Shown: piece after piece, positions 17,396 through 27,200 of the stretch
Numbering within the stretch: position 1 is the first letter of the stretch
Layout: the number at the start of each line of letters is the position of its first letter
NCBI GenBank assembly: GCA_910588245.1
Contig: CAJUQP010000001.1
Span: 62,001-126,000 of the forward strand
Origin: an uncultured Muribaculaceae bacterium
GTDB taxonomy: Bacteria > Bacteroidota > Bacteroidia > Bacteroidales > Muribaculaceae
Direction of reading: 5' to 3'
Length of the DNA: 64,000 nt
Translations under genes and position numbers: made by a program
The notes under the pieces: generated by a model
Seen by the model: only the letters and a program-made list of their open reading frames with translations
Databases searched by the model: none
What the model was told of the DNA's origin: nothing

Positions 17396-17403
17396 CAAAA
17401 TTA
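17396..17403 (-). promoter_or_regulatory. Promoter -7 box for the OMP_b-brl_3 receptor
   Basis: TAATTTTG on the minus strand, 39 bases upstream of the preferred start codon at 17357. Confidence 0.65.
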
Positions 17404-17490
17404 CAGCCATATGAAAAAGGAAGCAATGAAAATTCGACGAATGCCCGTATTTATTCGACGAATTTCCGGATATCTTCCAGGGAAATGATT

Positions 17491-17522
17491 ACGCCCGCTT
17501 AAGCGAGGGCTTATGCGGGCGT
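17491..17522 (-). terminator. Terminator-like hairpin after rpoD
   Basis: ACGCCCGC / GCGGGCGT stem enclosing a second TAAGC/GGCTTA pairing. No strong T-run on the minus strand (TAATCATTTCC), so termination strength is uncertain. Confidence 0.5.
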
Positions 17523-17582
17523 CCATTATGTTGTCAAATATGTCGTGCGGTCAATGTGCTTTCGCACTTTTCCGCCGGAGAT

Positions 17583-18443
17583 TCATTCTCCGAGATAGCT
17601 CTTGAGGAGTTTACTTTTCTGTCCCTTGAGCCTGCGAATCGCTTTCTCTTTGATCTGACGCACACGTTCACGTGTGAGATCAAACTTGGCGCCAATCTCC
17701 TCAAGTGTCATCTCCTGGCATCCGATGCCGAAGAACATCTTCAGGATCTCGCGCTCACGATCGTAAAGCTGGCGCAACGCGCGGTCAACCTCCTTCGAGA
17801 GTGACTCCTGATTGAGAGTGGAATCGGCCATAGGACTGTCGTCATTGGGGAGCACGTCGAGAAGAGAATTGTCTTCTCCATCGACAAACGGAGCATCGAC
17901 AGAGATATGACGTCCGGAGACCTTGAGAGTGTCGGAGACCTTGTCTACGGGAAGACCGAGACGGTCGGCGAGCTCCTCAGGTGAGGGGCGGCGCTCGTTC
18001 TCCTGCTCGAATTTGGAGAGCTCCTTGCTGATCTTGTTGAGTGAACCTACCTGATTGAGAGGAAGGCGCACTATACGGCTCTGCTCAGCGAGAGCCTGGA
18101 GGATCGACTGACGGATCCACCACACGGCATAGGAGATGAACTTGAAACCTCGTGTCTCGTCGAATTTCTGAGCGGCCCGGATAAGTCCGAGATTACCTTC
18201 ATTGATAAGGTCAGGAAGGCTTAGACCCTGGTTCTGGTATTGTTTCGCCACAGACACAACAAAACGTAGGTTAGCTCTTGTAAGTTTCTCGAGGGCTGCA
18301 TGGTCCCCTTTCTTGATTCGCTGCGCGAGCTCCACTTCCTCGCTGACAGAAATCAGTTCCTCACGGCCTATTTCCTGCAGATACTTGTCGAGAGAGGCGC
18401 TTTCGCGGTTGGTGATCGATTTAGTTATCTTAAGCTGTCTCAT
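17583..18443 (-). CDS. rpoD: Primary sigma factor RpoD (Bacteroidetes type)
   Basis: At 286 residues it has the short Bacteroidetes housekeeping architecture without the long region 1.1 of proteobacterial sigma-70. Region 1.2/2 (ASLDKYLQEIGREELISVSE; LPDLINEGNLGLIRAAQKF; GFKFISYAVWWIRQSILQAL), region 3 (RIVRLPLNQVGSLNKISKEL) and region 4 (MTLEEIGAKFDLTRERVRQI) are all present. This factor recognises the TAnnTTTG -7 elements seen throughout the window. It stands between the receptor gene and degP, each separated by hairpins. Confidence 0.97.
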   Translation of the reverse strand: MRQLKITKSITNRESASLDKYLQEIGREELISVSEEVELAQRIKKGDHAALEKLTRANLRFVVSVAKQYQNQGLSLPDLINEGNLGLIRAAQKFDETRGFKFISYAVWWIRQSILQALAEQSRIVRLPLNQVGSLNKISKELSKFEQENERRPSPEELADRLGLPVDKVSDTLKVSGRHISVDAPFVDGEDNSLLDVLPNDDSPMADSTLNQESLSKEVDRALRQLYDREREILKMFFGIGCQEMTLEEIGAKFDLTRERVRQIKEKAIRRLKGQKSKLLKSYLGE

Positions 18444-18572
18444 AGTTTCCTTCCAAAAAAATACTGCCCGGGGACGTTTTCAAGCATCCCTACGAGGCTT
18501 ATGTGGCTTGTCAGCCAATTTATGAACGTATGGCAAGCGAGAATGTTGCATAATAACAGGAAAAATAACAAT

Positions 18573-18607
18573 AAAAAACCGCCCGAAGCGATCTTCGGAC
18601 GGTTTTA
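18573..18607 (-). terminator. Rho-independent terminator after degP
   Basis: CCGAAG/CTTCGG inner stem and ACCG/CGGT outer stem with one mismatch; read on the minus strand it ends in TTTTTTAT. 18 bases after the degP stop. Confidence 0.85.
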
Positions 18608-18624
18608 ATATGAATCAAAGCATT

Positions 18625-20106
18625 TTACTCCTGAGCAAGATTTACAGCATAGTAATATTTCTTGCCGGTGGGGTAGAGGCCGGTAATGAACATCACCTTG
18701 TCGCTCTCTCCGGATTTCATTATCTGGTTGTAGATCATCTCCACGTCGTCTGAGCTGTTGACGCGGTTGCCGTTGATCTCGGTGATAATGAAGCCATCTT
18801 TTATTCCGGCGTCCCTGAATGCACCACCCTTGAGACCTGTGACCTTCACTCCGTTGGATATACCGAGGTTACGTTTGGTCTCCTCTCCGATTTTCATGAA
18901 CGCACATCCGATCTCAGAGAAATCACCCTTCTTAGTGATAGCTGTGCTGCCCTGTGAATTGCGGAGTGTGGCGCTCTTGGTATATTTCTTATTGTCGCGT
19001 ATGTAGGTAACGCTGATCTGGTCGCCGGGACGGAATTTGTTGAGCTGCTCCTGAAGTTCGGGGAATGTGTGGATCTCGGCGTCATTGATTCCTACGATCA
19101 CATCTCCACTCTGAAGTCCGATCTCCTTCGCGGTACTTCTGTCTGTGACTTCCATAACCATAAGTCCGCTCTTCGTCACAGTTATGCCTTTCTCCTTGGC
19201 AAGTTTGGAATCAAGCTCAGTGATTGTGCATCCGAGCATGGCGCGCTGCACCGAACCGTATTGCTTAAGGTCGGTCATGACTTTTTTCACGATTGATGTC
19301 GGTATGGCGAAAGAGTAGCCGGTGTAGCTGCCGGTGTTGGAGTAGATGGCGGAGTTGATGCCGATAAGCTCACCCTTGAGATTGACGAGCGCTCCTCCCG
19401 AGTTGCCGGGATTCACTGCTGCGTCAGTCTGGATAAACGACTCAATGCCCATCTTTCCACCTCGTGAGTTCTGGCTTATGCTGCGGGCCTTTGCGCTGAC
19501 AATACCGGCTGTGACAGTCGAATTGAAGCCAAACGGATTACCCACGGCGAGCACCCATTCTCCGATTTTAAGATCTTCGCTGTTGCCGAAGGTGATAGGT
19601 GTGAGTTTTTCTGCGTCGATCTTTATCAATGCGAGATCGGTGGCCTCGTCAGTGCCTATGATCTTTGCCTCATAGGTGGAGTTGTCGTTAAGAAGCACCT
19701 CAAGTTTGTCGGCACCGTCAATCACATGATTGTTGGTCACGATATAACCGTCTTCCGAGATTATCACTCCGGATCCGAGACCGCTCTGCACCGGCTCATT
19801 GTTTCTCTGCTGCTGGCGGGGTTGCTGCTGGCGCTCCTGAGGGCCGAAGAAGAAATCAAACATGCCGAAAGGATCATAGCCTCCGCCACGGTTGCCATAG
19901 GGATTCTGTCGCTGGGCGGTGAAGCTCTTGATGCATACCACGGTATTGACAGTGTTCTCCGCAGCTACAGTGAAGTCAGTGTCGAACGATGCCGCATTGC
20001 TGGTGCGGATGAATTGAGGGGTGTTGTTAGCATGATTGTCGGCGCATGCCGGCGAAACGAGAATCGCGAGCGACGCGAACAATGCAGGAATGCTGTATCT
20101 CTTCAT
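18625..20106 (-). CDS. degP: Periplasmic serine protease DegP/HtrA
   Basis: 493 residues. Signal peptide (MKRYSIPALFASLAILVSPA); trypsin-like domain with His in YIVTNNHVID, Asp in ATDLALIKID and Ser in NPGNSGGALVN; two PDZ domains (GLMVMEVTDRSTAKEIGLQS; GVKVTGLKGGAFRDAGIKD). A Gln/Arg/Asn-rich loop (~residues 90-112) matches the LA-loop region of the family. It degrades or refolds misfolded envelope proteins. Monocistronic, bounded by a terminator. Confidence 0.96.
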   Translation of the reverse strand: MKRYSIPALFASLAILVSPACADNHANNTPQFIRTSNAASFDTDFTVAAENTVNTVVCIKSFTAQRQNPYGNRGGGYDPFGMFDFFFGPQERQQQPRQQQRNNEPVQSGLGSGVIISEDGYIVTNNHVIDGADKLEVLLNDNSTYEAKIIGTDEATDLALIKIDAEKLTPITFGNSEDLKIGEWVLAVGNPFGFNSTVTAGIVSAKARSISQNSRGGKMGIESFIQTDAAVNPGNSGGALVNLKGELIGINSAIYSNTGSYTGYSFAIPTSIVKKVMTDLKQYGSVQRAMLGCTITELDSKLAKEKGITVTKSGLMVMEVTDRSTAKEIGLQSGDVIVGINDAEIHTFPELQEQLNKFRPGDQISVTYIRDNKKYTKSATLRNSQGSTAITKKGDFSEIGCAFMKIGEETKRNLGISNGVKVTGLKGGAFRDAGIKDGFIITEINGNRVNSSDDVEMIYNQIMKSGESDKVMFITGLYPTGKKYYYAVNLAQE

Positions 20107-20353
20107 GTCTTTAAAATATGTAAGGTTTTATTGGTTCTCTCGATTATGGAAGCGTGGAAATCTGCTCCGGTAAAAACTTCGTGTCGGTATTGTCCGGCAT
20201 GATCTTTTTGCCTCCGATATACTATCAATGCAAAATTCTCTCCAATATTTCATGGGAAGGCGCCTTTGACAATCTCTTTTAAGTTAATTTAATGAAAGAA
20301 AAAGTCAACATCTAAAATTATTAAAAAATTATGGATGTATCTGAATTTTACAC

Positions 20354-20361
20354 TAATTTTG
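20354..20361 (+). promoter_or_regulatory. Promoter -7 box for the NlpC/P60 lipoprotein gene
   Basis: TAATTTTG followed by C, on the plus strand, with AT-rich sequence upstream. The interval 20107-20353 between the divergent degP and NlpC genes holds no gene; CAAAATTC at 20232-20239 (minus strand GAATTTTG) is a weaker candidate for the degP promoter. Confidence 0.65.
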
Positions 20362-20459
20362 CACATCCGGATAGCAGAAACCGATAATCGTAGTCTCTGT
20401 CCGGAGATTTGCATAGAGATTCCGGTATGAGAAACAACTTTATCAATATAAACAGATAC

Positions 20460-20981
20460 ATGGCCAAGAGAGTAAACGTCATATTTCTCGCTGCCACGAT
20501 GCTCTGTATGGTTTTCACATCGTGCCACTCCTCAAAAAAAAGTGGCGGAAATGACAGGCCTGTCATAGTCGAGTCAGTAAAAGTCGGCAAACTCCATGGG
20601 AAAGAGAAAAAAATCGTGGAAGAGGCTCTCTCATGGATGGGAACTCCTTACCGTTATGCCGGAAGTTCCAAAGGGAAAGGCACCGATTGTTCCGGACTTG
20701 TGCTGAAGGTATACGAAGAGGCTGCGGGAGTGAAGCTCCCGAGGAATTCCGGCAAGCAGGCGGAATTCTGCAAGAAAGTAAAGAAAAAATCTGTAAAAGC
20801 CGGCGACCTTGTGTTTTTTGCTACCGGAAAAGATGCTGAAAGGATTTCACATGTAGGCATCATGATTGACGGAAACAGATTCATACATGCCTCTACAAAA
20901 AAGGGCGTGATAATCTCTGAATTGACAACACCTTATTATGAAAGAACATTCAGGATGTGTGGAAGAGTACCAGACTTATAA
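20460..20981 (+). CDS. NlpC/P60 cell-wall endopeptidase lipoprotein
   Basis: 173 residues from the ATG at 20460, which places the lipoprotein signal properly (MAKRVNVIFLAATMLCMVFT-SC, Cys22). ATG at 20427 and TTG at 20409 are also in frame. The NlpC/P60 domain shows the catalytic Cys in GKGTDCSGLVLKVY, His in ISHVGIMID and third polar His in RFIHAST. Such enzymes cut gamma-D-glutamyl-diaminopimelate bonds in peptidoglycan stem peptides. The lipid anchor suggests a Spr-like role at the outer or inner membrane. Confidence 0.92.
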   Translation: MAKRVNVIFLAATMLCMVFTSCHSSKKSGGNDRPVIVESVKVGKLHGKEKKIVEEALSWMGTPYRYAGSSKGKGTDCSGLVLKVYEEAAGVKLPRNSGKQAEFCKKVKKKSVKAGDLVFFATGKDAERISHVGIMIDGNRFIHASTKKGVIISELTTPYYERTFRMCGRVPDL

Positions 20982-20996
20982 GCAGGACACATAGAT

Positions 20997-21049
20997 ACGC
21001 ATAATAATGACGCCGATACCAGCGAGGTATCGGCGTCATTATTATGCGT
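20997..21049. terminator. Bidirectional terminator, 24-bp perfect inverted repeat
   Basis: Arms at 20997-21020 and 21026-21049 are exact reverse complements around a 5-base loop AGCGA. It separates the converging NlpC/P60 and GH16 genes and can fold from either strand; outer pairs are A/T rich. Confidence 0.85.
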
Positions 21050-21064
21050 ACGTCCGGATATGCC

Positions 21065-23608
21065 TCAAAGTCTAATGCGCTGATCAATGAGGCCGTTGAC
21101 GTAGACAGTCAGGTTTGTTCCGTCATAGACCATTCTCATGCGGAATGATTCCCCGGGAAGTGGTTCATGCCATTTGCCGTCTGTGCCGCGGCGCGTCTTT
21201 TTCCATATGTCTGATGTGGCAAGACGATTAGTACTTTTGTAGACGTTCTTCCGGTATCTGACCTCCGGGCGCCCGCTCTCCTTATCAAGACGATAGGAGA
21301 GGTGTCCCATGTCGAGAATCATACCATCCGCAGGCACATTGTCGGGAATTACATCAAACTCATAGTCAAAAGTCTTTTTCTTATCAAATTTTACCTTTTT
21401 CGCGGGGAGTGGATTACCCTTTTTTATTTGATTCGGGAAACCCTGAAAATCTGAATGTATTCCCGAGGCATAACCTTCGGGCTGCCAGTCGCTGACGATC
21501 CAGTCGTAATAATTGCCATGCATCCATGTGAGACGAAGAGGGGAGTCTTCAGATCCGGGAAGTATGTAAGGCCGGACGTTGTTAAGACGCGAGTTCTTTG
21601 TCACAGCTTCTTCGGATATGACATTGCCATCATCGCCAAGTGTGTATTTCACAATCTCATACACTTCTCCATTGATCCCTTTCACAGGCACTGAACAATA
21701 GACAATATTCACATCGGCAGGATCTATGGCCATTCCTCCGCTATAGCATCTCTCATGATCCGGAGTCTGGTGGAAATGGCCTCCGGCAGATGCCAGCCAA
21801 GTCTTTCTCCATTCGTTGCCTGTCCATTTCGCATAGTAATAGTCATGTTTTTTCTTATCGGGGCTTATCCTGACCATTGCGATTACGGGGTTGCCATTGC
21901 TGTCGGATGCAAGTTGCCATACCCAATCGCGCACTTCGGGACTGTCGACAACCATATAAGGATATTTCTCTATAAAATCTTTGTGGGTGTTCACCTTAAA
22001 AGGCCCCTCGGCTATTGATGAGAGAACGTTTCCCTTACGGTCAAGCAACCGGAGACCATTGATATCAATCTCATTGTAATAAAGAAAATTGGGGATCTCA
22101 TTATCTGGATGTCCGGTGGTATATGTCAGACGTATACGGCTTTTACCATCGGAATCATATTTGGCATAAGGGCGCGCTCCGGTCGACTGCACAATCTGGT
22201 AAGGGCCGAGGTCGAACGCTACGTCACCATTCCCGTCGGGCATAGTGAGACGGGCGATTGTCGGATGCCAGTTTATACCGCGCCAGCAGAGATAGATATG
22301 TTCCGGGTCATCAGACAGAATGAAGGGGGAGGGGTAAGTAGTGTTGTTGGCAGTGGCAAGCACCTTCTCCTCACCAAGGGTAGTCAGGTCGCCGGGTTCT
22401 CGGGTGACACGGTAGTAGAAACATGGTTCGTCAGTATGGCGGGAATAAAATACCATGACTCTGTCATCAGGGAGCACAATAAACGTAGGATTGTCATGGT
22501 CATCAGGCTGGAACCATGAGCGCACGAGCACTTCTTCCTGTCTTCCGGCCTTGAAGTCATACTGCATGGCTTTGATATTGCCGTGTGCGTCGATATATCC
22601 TATATAGGCATTATCAATTTTACCGTCGTAACTTTTGTGGCGTAGCGCTCTCGGATCGGCAAACCAGCACCAGGCTCCCTCTTCGGTCATCACATTCCCT
22701 TCATCGACCACTCCTTTGTCATCTTTCTGGTAGACTCTCGCATAGTCTATCTCATATTTCATCGGCAAGGAGGAATCATCGACAGGACCACCATTATCCC
22801 CACCCAAAGCAAGATTCAGAAGAAGATAGAGGGGCTTGCGGAAAGGATTAATACCTTGCCCTAACGATCCGTTGACAGTTGTCGTGAGCAGAATCTCATT
22901 GAGAAGTTCATCATCGAGATAGAGCCTGATAGATTTATCGTCCCAGTCCATTCGCCAGATATGGAATTTTTCCGCCCATTGCGGATCTCGGTCAGTGAAA
23001 TGTGAGAATGGAATCTTGGCACTGTTCCATACGGCATCATAGCGCTTGTCGTTACCCCAGCAAGCATTGGCAAGAATATGCGGCTTACCATCTATACGGT
23101 AATATTCCATGACATCAACCTCTCCGCATGAAGGCCACTCCATTCCGTCGCCATGCAGCCATATGGCCGGCCATGCACCGCCGGCTACAGGGATCTTCGC
23201 CTTCACCTCAAGTCGGCCATAACGGAAATCCATCTTTTTACGCGTAGTCACGGAAGAGGAAGTATAGCCGATATATTCGCGGTTTTTCCTCCAGTCGTCG
23301 CTGCTGCCGTCAAACCAAGGGTTCTTTCTCCCTTTGGCTTCCTTGCGCCCTTCGATAATCAGTTTTCCATCGCGGCAATATGCGTTTTCGGGTTGATACC
23401 ACTGAGCCTCGTGATTGCGGGTGAATCCGTTCTCGTAATTCCATATTGTCGTGTCGAGAGGCCCATCGGTGTTGAATTCGTCACTCCAAACAAGTCTCCA
23501 CCCGGTCTGGGTCATGGATTCTGAAGACTGAGCGCAGACAACCGACGGCAGTGCCACAAGACATGCGGCCAATGCTGATCTAATGTATCTGTAATGGGAA
23601 AGTATCAT
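21065..23608 (-). CDS. GH16 glycoside hydrolase fused to a BNR-type beta-propeller
   Basis: 847 residues from the ATG at 23608 (signal peptide ending ALPSVVCAQ). An in-frame start at 23659 lies upstream of the -7 box at 23631-23638 and is unlikely. GH16 domain ~30-305: WRLVWSDEFNTDGPLDTTIW, then catalytic motif GEVDVMEYY with Glu163, Asp165 and Glu168. A second large module (~320-700, GAWCWFADPRALRHKSYDGK, DDHDNPTFIVLPDDRVMVFY) matches BNR_4-type propellers found in polysaccharide lyases/hydrolases; the last ~100 residues look lectin-like (LamG fold). GH16 enzymes cut beta-1,3/1,4-glucans and galactans. No SusCD pair or other carbohydrate genes lie nearby. Confidence 0.88.
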   Translation of the reverse strand: MILSHYRYIRSALAACLVALPSVVCAQSSESMTQTGWRLVWSDEFNTDGPLDTTIWNYENGFTRNHEAQWYQPENAYCRDGKLIIEGRKEAKGRKNPWFDGSSDDWRKNREYIGYTSSSVTTRKKMDFRYGRLEVKAKIPVAGGAWPAIWLHGDGMEWPSCGEVDVMEYYRIDGKPHILANACWGNDKRYDAVWNSAKIPFSHFTDRDPQWAEKFHIWRMDWDDKSIRLYLDDELLNEILLTTTVNGSLGQGINPFRKPLYLLLNLALGGDNGGPVDDSSLPMKYEIDYARVYQKDDKGVVDEGNVMTEEGAWCWFADPRALRHKSYDGKIDNAYIGYIDAHGNIKAMQYDFKAGRQEEVLVRSWFQPDDHDNPTFIVLPDDRVMVFYSRHTDEPCFYYRVTREPGDLTTLGEEKVLATANNTTYPSPFILSDDPEHIYLCWRGINWHPTIARLTMPDGNGDVAFDLGPYQIVQSTGARPYAKYDSDGKSRIRLTYTTGHPDNEIPNFLYYNEIDINGLRLLDRKGNVLSSIAEGPFKVNTHKDFIEKYPYMVVDSPEVRDWVWQLASDSNGNPVIAMVRISPDKKKHDYYYAKWTGNEWRKTWLASAGGHFHQTPDHERCYSGGMAIDPADVNIVYCSVPVKGINGEVYEIVKYTLGDDGNVISEEAVTKNSRLNNVRPYILPGSEDSPLRLTWMHGNYYDWIVSDWQPEGYASGIHSDFQGFPNQIKKGNPLPAKKVKFDKKKTFDYEFDVIPDNVPADGMILDMGHLSYRLDKESGRPEVRYRKNVYKSTNRLATSDIWKKTRRGTDGKWHEPLPGESFRMRMVYDGTNLTVYVNGLIDQRIRL

Positions 23609-23630
23609 GATTTTAGGATTTTTGTTTCTG

Positions 23631-23638
23631 CAAAAATA
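23631..23638 (-). promoter_or_regulatory. Promoter -7 box for the GH16 gene
   Basis: TATTTTTG followed by C on the minus strand, 23 bases before the ATG at 23608. Supports the shorter start. Confidence 0.6.
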
Positions 23639-23751
23639 ACCAATAAGGATAAAAACCACAAACCCATAATCGGCTTATGAAAGAAAAAGACCTCAATTTG
23701 AACAAAAAGACAATGCATTTGACTTTTATGGAACTGCAACGGCAATACGAA

Positions 23752-23786
23752 ACAGAGACATCATCCCTATGGAATGACGTCTCTGT
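23752..23786 (-). terminator. Terminator after trxA
   Basis: ACAGAGAC / GTCTCTGT stem with inner TCAT/ATGA pairing; followed on the minus strand by TTTCG. 51 bases after the trxA stop. Confidence 0.65.
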
Positions 23787-23836
23787 AAGAATTCGTGCCA
23801 GTTGGAAGTTGTTAAAAAAACTTCTAAGACATACGG

Positions 23837-24151
23837 TCAGAGTATCGACGCGAGTTTGGCCTCGAGGTCGGCGATTTTCACGAGACCCACGCTGCGTTCC
23901 TTCAGTTCTCCGTCTTTGAAGAAAAGTACAGTAGGGATGTTGCGGACACGGTTCTCCGTAGCGATCTCATCGTTGTCGTCGATGTTGAGTTTGCCGATTG
24001 TCACCTGTCCGGCATATTTCTCTGCAAGCTCTTCCACTATGGGGCCGAGTTTGATGCACGGGCCACACCAGGTTGCCCAGAAATCGATTACCACTGGTTT
24101 GCCAGACGCGATGGCCTCACGGGCTGTCTGGTCGTTGAATTCCATTGCCAT
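23837..24151 (-). CDS. trxA: Thioredoxin
   Basis: 104 residues, standard length. Active site WATWCGPC with the redox cysteines at residues 29 and 32, followed by the conserved cis-Pro region RNIPTVLFFKDG. Cytoplasmic disulfide reductase. Same strand as dnaE and 81 bases downstream of it, ending at a hairpin, so co-transcription with dnaE is possible. Confidence 0.96.
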   Translation of the reverse strand: MAMEFNDQTAREAIASGKPVVIDFWATWCGPCIKLGPIVEELAEKYAGQVTIGKLNIDDNDEIATENRVRNIPTVLFFKDGELKERSVGLVKIADLEAKLASIL

Positions 24152-24232
24152 TGTTTAAGTTTTAGTTGGTTATAAATGTTATCAGTCTCTGTTCTATCAT
24201 ATGGTCACAATGCCGGATGGAGGAAATGTGCA

Positions 24233-27200
24233 TCAGACTGTGAGCACTTTGTATTTCACGCCCCAGTCGTCGAGAAAATCCACAAGATCTTTCGATATGG
24301 GGAATTTTTTACGTGAATGCACTTTCACAATTTGCCGCGTCTCCGGATTGTAAATCTCTATGAAAAGGTCGCCCGGACGCTCGTCGGGAGTAAATGCCAG
24401 AAGTTTGCTGAAGAAATCTTCCGTATCGAAACGATAGTCGAGATATATGCTGACGGAATTAGCCATAGTCCCTTTCATGGAATCGAGAGAATAGACTTCG
24501 TCGATATTGGCGTCTATCTTTGTGGGATCCCATCTCCCGGGCACGACATTCACTTTCATAAAGACTGTGTCGCCCACAACAAATCTGTTCTTGTGTGCCT
24601 CAAACGCCTTACCGAAGATGTTGAAGCTCACTGAGCCTGATTTATCCTCTATAGTCAGCTGCCCATATTGGTTGCCGTTTTTGCTTGTCTTTACATTGAA
24701 TGCCGTTACGAGGCCTCCCATAGTCAGCTTGGCCCCCGCGACCTTCTTGTCTTCGAAATCGGCACACTGGCAGTTGCATCCATAGCGCAGCTCCATATAA
24801 TATGGATCTAAGGGATGCGCGGATAGATAAATTGTGACGAGTTTCTTCTCTTCATCAAGCAACTTTATCCTGTTCCAGGGCTCCACCTTCGGGATAGGAG
24901 GTTTGGCTGTGTCGATAGGTTCCATGTCGCCGAAAAGACTCACCTGAAGTGAGTTCTTGTCGTTCTGTATTGTCTGTCCGTATTTCACGAGCATGTCAGT
25001 CCAGGTAGTGTCAAACATCGGCTCTACAAAAATCTCGCGCATGTAGCCCATCGAATCAAAGGCACCGGCCATAGCCATGTTCTCTATGGAGGAGCGGTTG
25101 CAGGCGCTGAGATTCACTCTCTCCACGAAATCATAGATATCCTTGAAAGGACCGTTGGCCTCACGTTCCTGAATTATCGCGGTCACGGCATTTGCGCCAA
25201 CACCTTTCACAGCTCCCAGACCGAAGCGGATCTCTCCCTTCTTGTTGACGCCAAACTTCTCACGGCTCTCGTTGATGTCAGGACCCTTCACATCGATACC
25301 CATGCGAATGCATTCGTCCATTATCTTCTTGAGTTTGTCGGCGGCACTAAGATTTCGGCTGAGCACTCCGGCCATATATTCGGCAGGGTAGTTGGCTTTC
25401 AGATAGGCCGTCTGATAAGCAACCCAAGTGTAGCAAGTGGCATGGCTCTTGTTGAATGCATATGAGGCGAATTTTTCCCAGTCTGCCCAAATTTTCTCGA
25501 GGACTTCCGCCTTATGGCCGTTTTTCTGACCCTCGGCCATAAACTTTACCTTAAGTTTGGCCATTTTGTCGATCTGCTTCTTTCCCATGGCTTTGCGGAG
25601 CATATCGCTCTCGCCACGGGTGAAGTTGGAGAGAAGACGGGATAGAAGCATCACCTGCTCCTGATAGACAGTGATACCATATGTCTCCTTAAGGTATTTC
25701 TCCATGATCGGGATATCGTAGACAATCGGTTCCTCTCCGTGCTTTCGCTTTATGAAGGAGGGGATATAGTCCATAGGCCCCGGACGATAGAGGGCGTTCA
25801 TGGCTATGAGATCCTCAAACTTTGAGGGTTTGAGATCTCGCAGAGAGTTCTGCATGCCGGCAGACTCAAACTGGAATGTGGAGGTAGTACGCCCGTCGCA
25901 ATATAGTTTAAAAGTGGCGGGATCGTCAAGAGGGATATTCTCGATGTCAAGATCGAAGCCGCGTGTCTGCTTTATGTTGGCGAGGGCTTCCTTTATTATC
26001 GACAGCGTTTTGAGGCCGAGGAAGTCCATCTTGATCAGGCCGGTCTCCTCAATGAGCGAGCCCTCATACTGCGTGGAGATCACCTTTGATCCGTCGGCGT
26101 CGGTGGCCATTGACACCGGCACCCAGTCGGTGATGTCGTCACGGCAGATAATGACGCCACAGGCATGTATGCCCGTACCACGCACATTTCCCTCAAGCTG
26201 GCCGGCGTATTTCATGACTTCCCTCACCAGGGGATTCTCATTGTGGGTTTCGGCCTCGAATTCCTTACAGTATGCCAGGCAATTCTTGAAATTGATCTTC
26301 GGCGACTTTCCGTTGACCTCCGGCAGACGATCCGGCACGAGCTTGGCGAGTCGGTTCGATTCTGGCAAAGGAAGTTCCATAACCTTAGCCACATCTTTGA
26401 TGGCGGATTTAGTAGCCATGGTCTGATAGGTGATGATATGCGCCACCTTCTCGGCACCGTATTTCTCGGTGACGTATTTAAGGGTGGTGTAGCGTCCGTC
26501 GTCGTCGAAGTCGACATCGATATCCGGAAGTGAGATACGGTCAGGGTTAAGGAATCGTTCGAAAAGAAGATCGTATTTGATAGGGTCGATCTGGGTTATG
26601 CCGAGGCAATAGGCGGCGGCCGATCCGGCGGCCGATCCACGTCCCGGACCTATGCTCACACCGAGTTTGTTTCGTGAGGTGTTGATGAAGTCCTGCACAA
26701 TAAGGAAGTATCCCGGGAAACCCATGGTCTTCATGATATAGAGCTCGAATTTGAGACGTTCGGCCACCTCTTCCGGCAGCGGATCGCCGTAACGCTCCTT
26801 GGCACCCTGCATGGTAAGCATCTCGAGATAATCGGCTTCGAACTTGATGCGATACAGCTTGTCGTAGCCTCCGAGCCGTTTTATCTTCTTTTCGGCATCT
26901 TCCTGTGAGAGCACGACGTTGCCGTTCTCATCACGGGTGAATTCGTTGAAAAGATCCTCTTCCGTCAGCCGGCTGCGGTATTCTTCCTCTGTGCCGAATT
27001 CCTTCGGAATCTCGAAGTTGGGCATGATGGGGCCGTGGTCTATGCTGTAGAATTCCACTTTGTCGAGTATCTCTCCCGATGTTGAGAGCGCTTCGGGGAT
27101 ATCGCCGAAGATCTTGTTCATCTCCTCAGTGCTCTTGAGCCACTCCTGTTTGGTGTAGTGCATGCGTGGCTCGGAGAAGCGCTTCTGCATCGACACGCAT

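Noticed and set aside
20409..20459. Longer NlpC/P60 start at TTG 20409 or ATG 20427
   Set aside because: ATG 20460 places the lipobox at the expected distance; longer forms bury the signal peptide.
25800..26426. 208-codon plus-strand frame
   Set aside because: Antisense to dnaE and with no recognisable motif.
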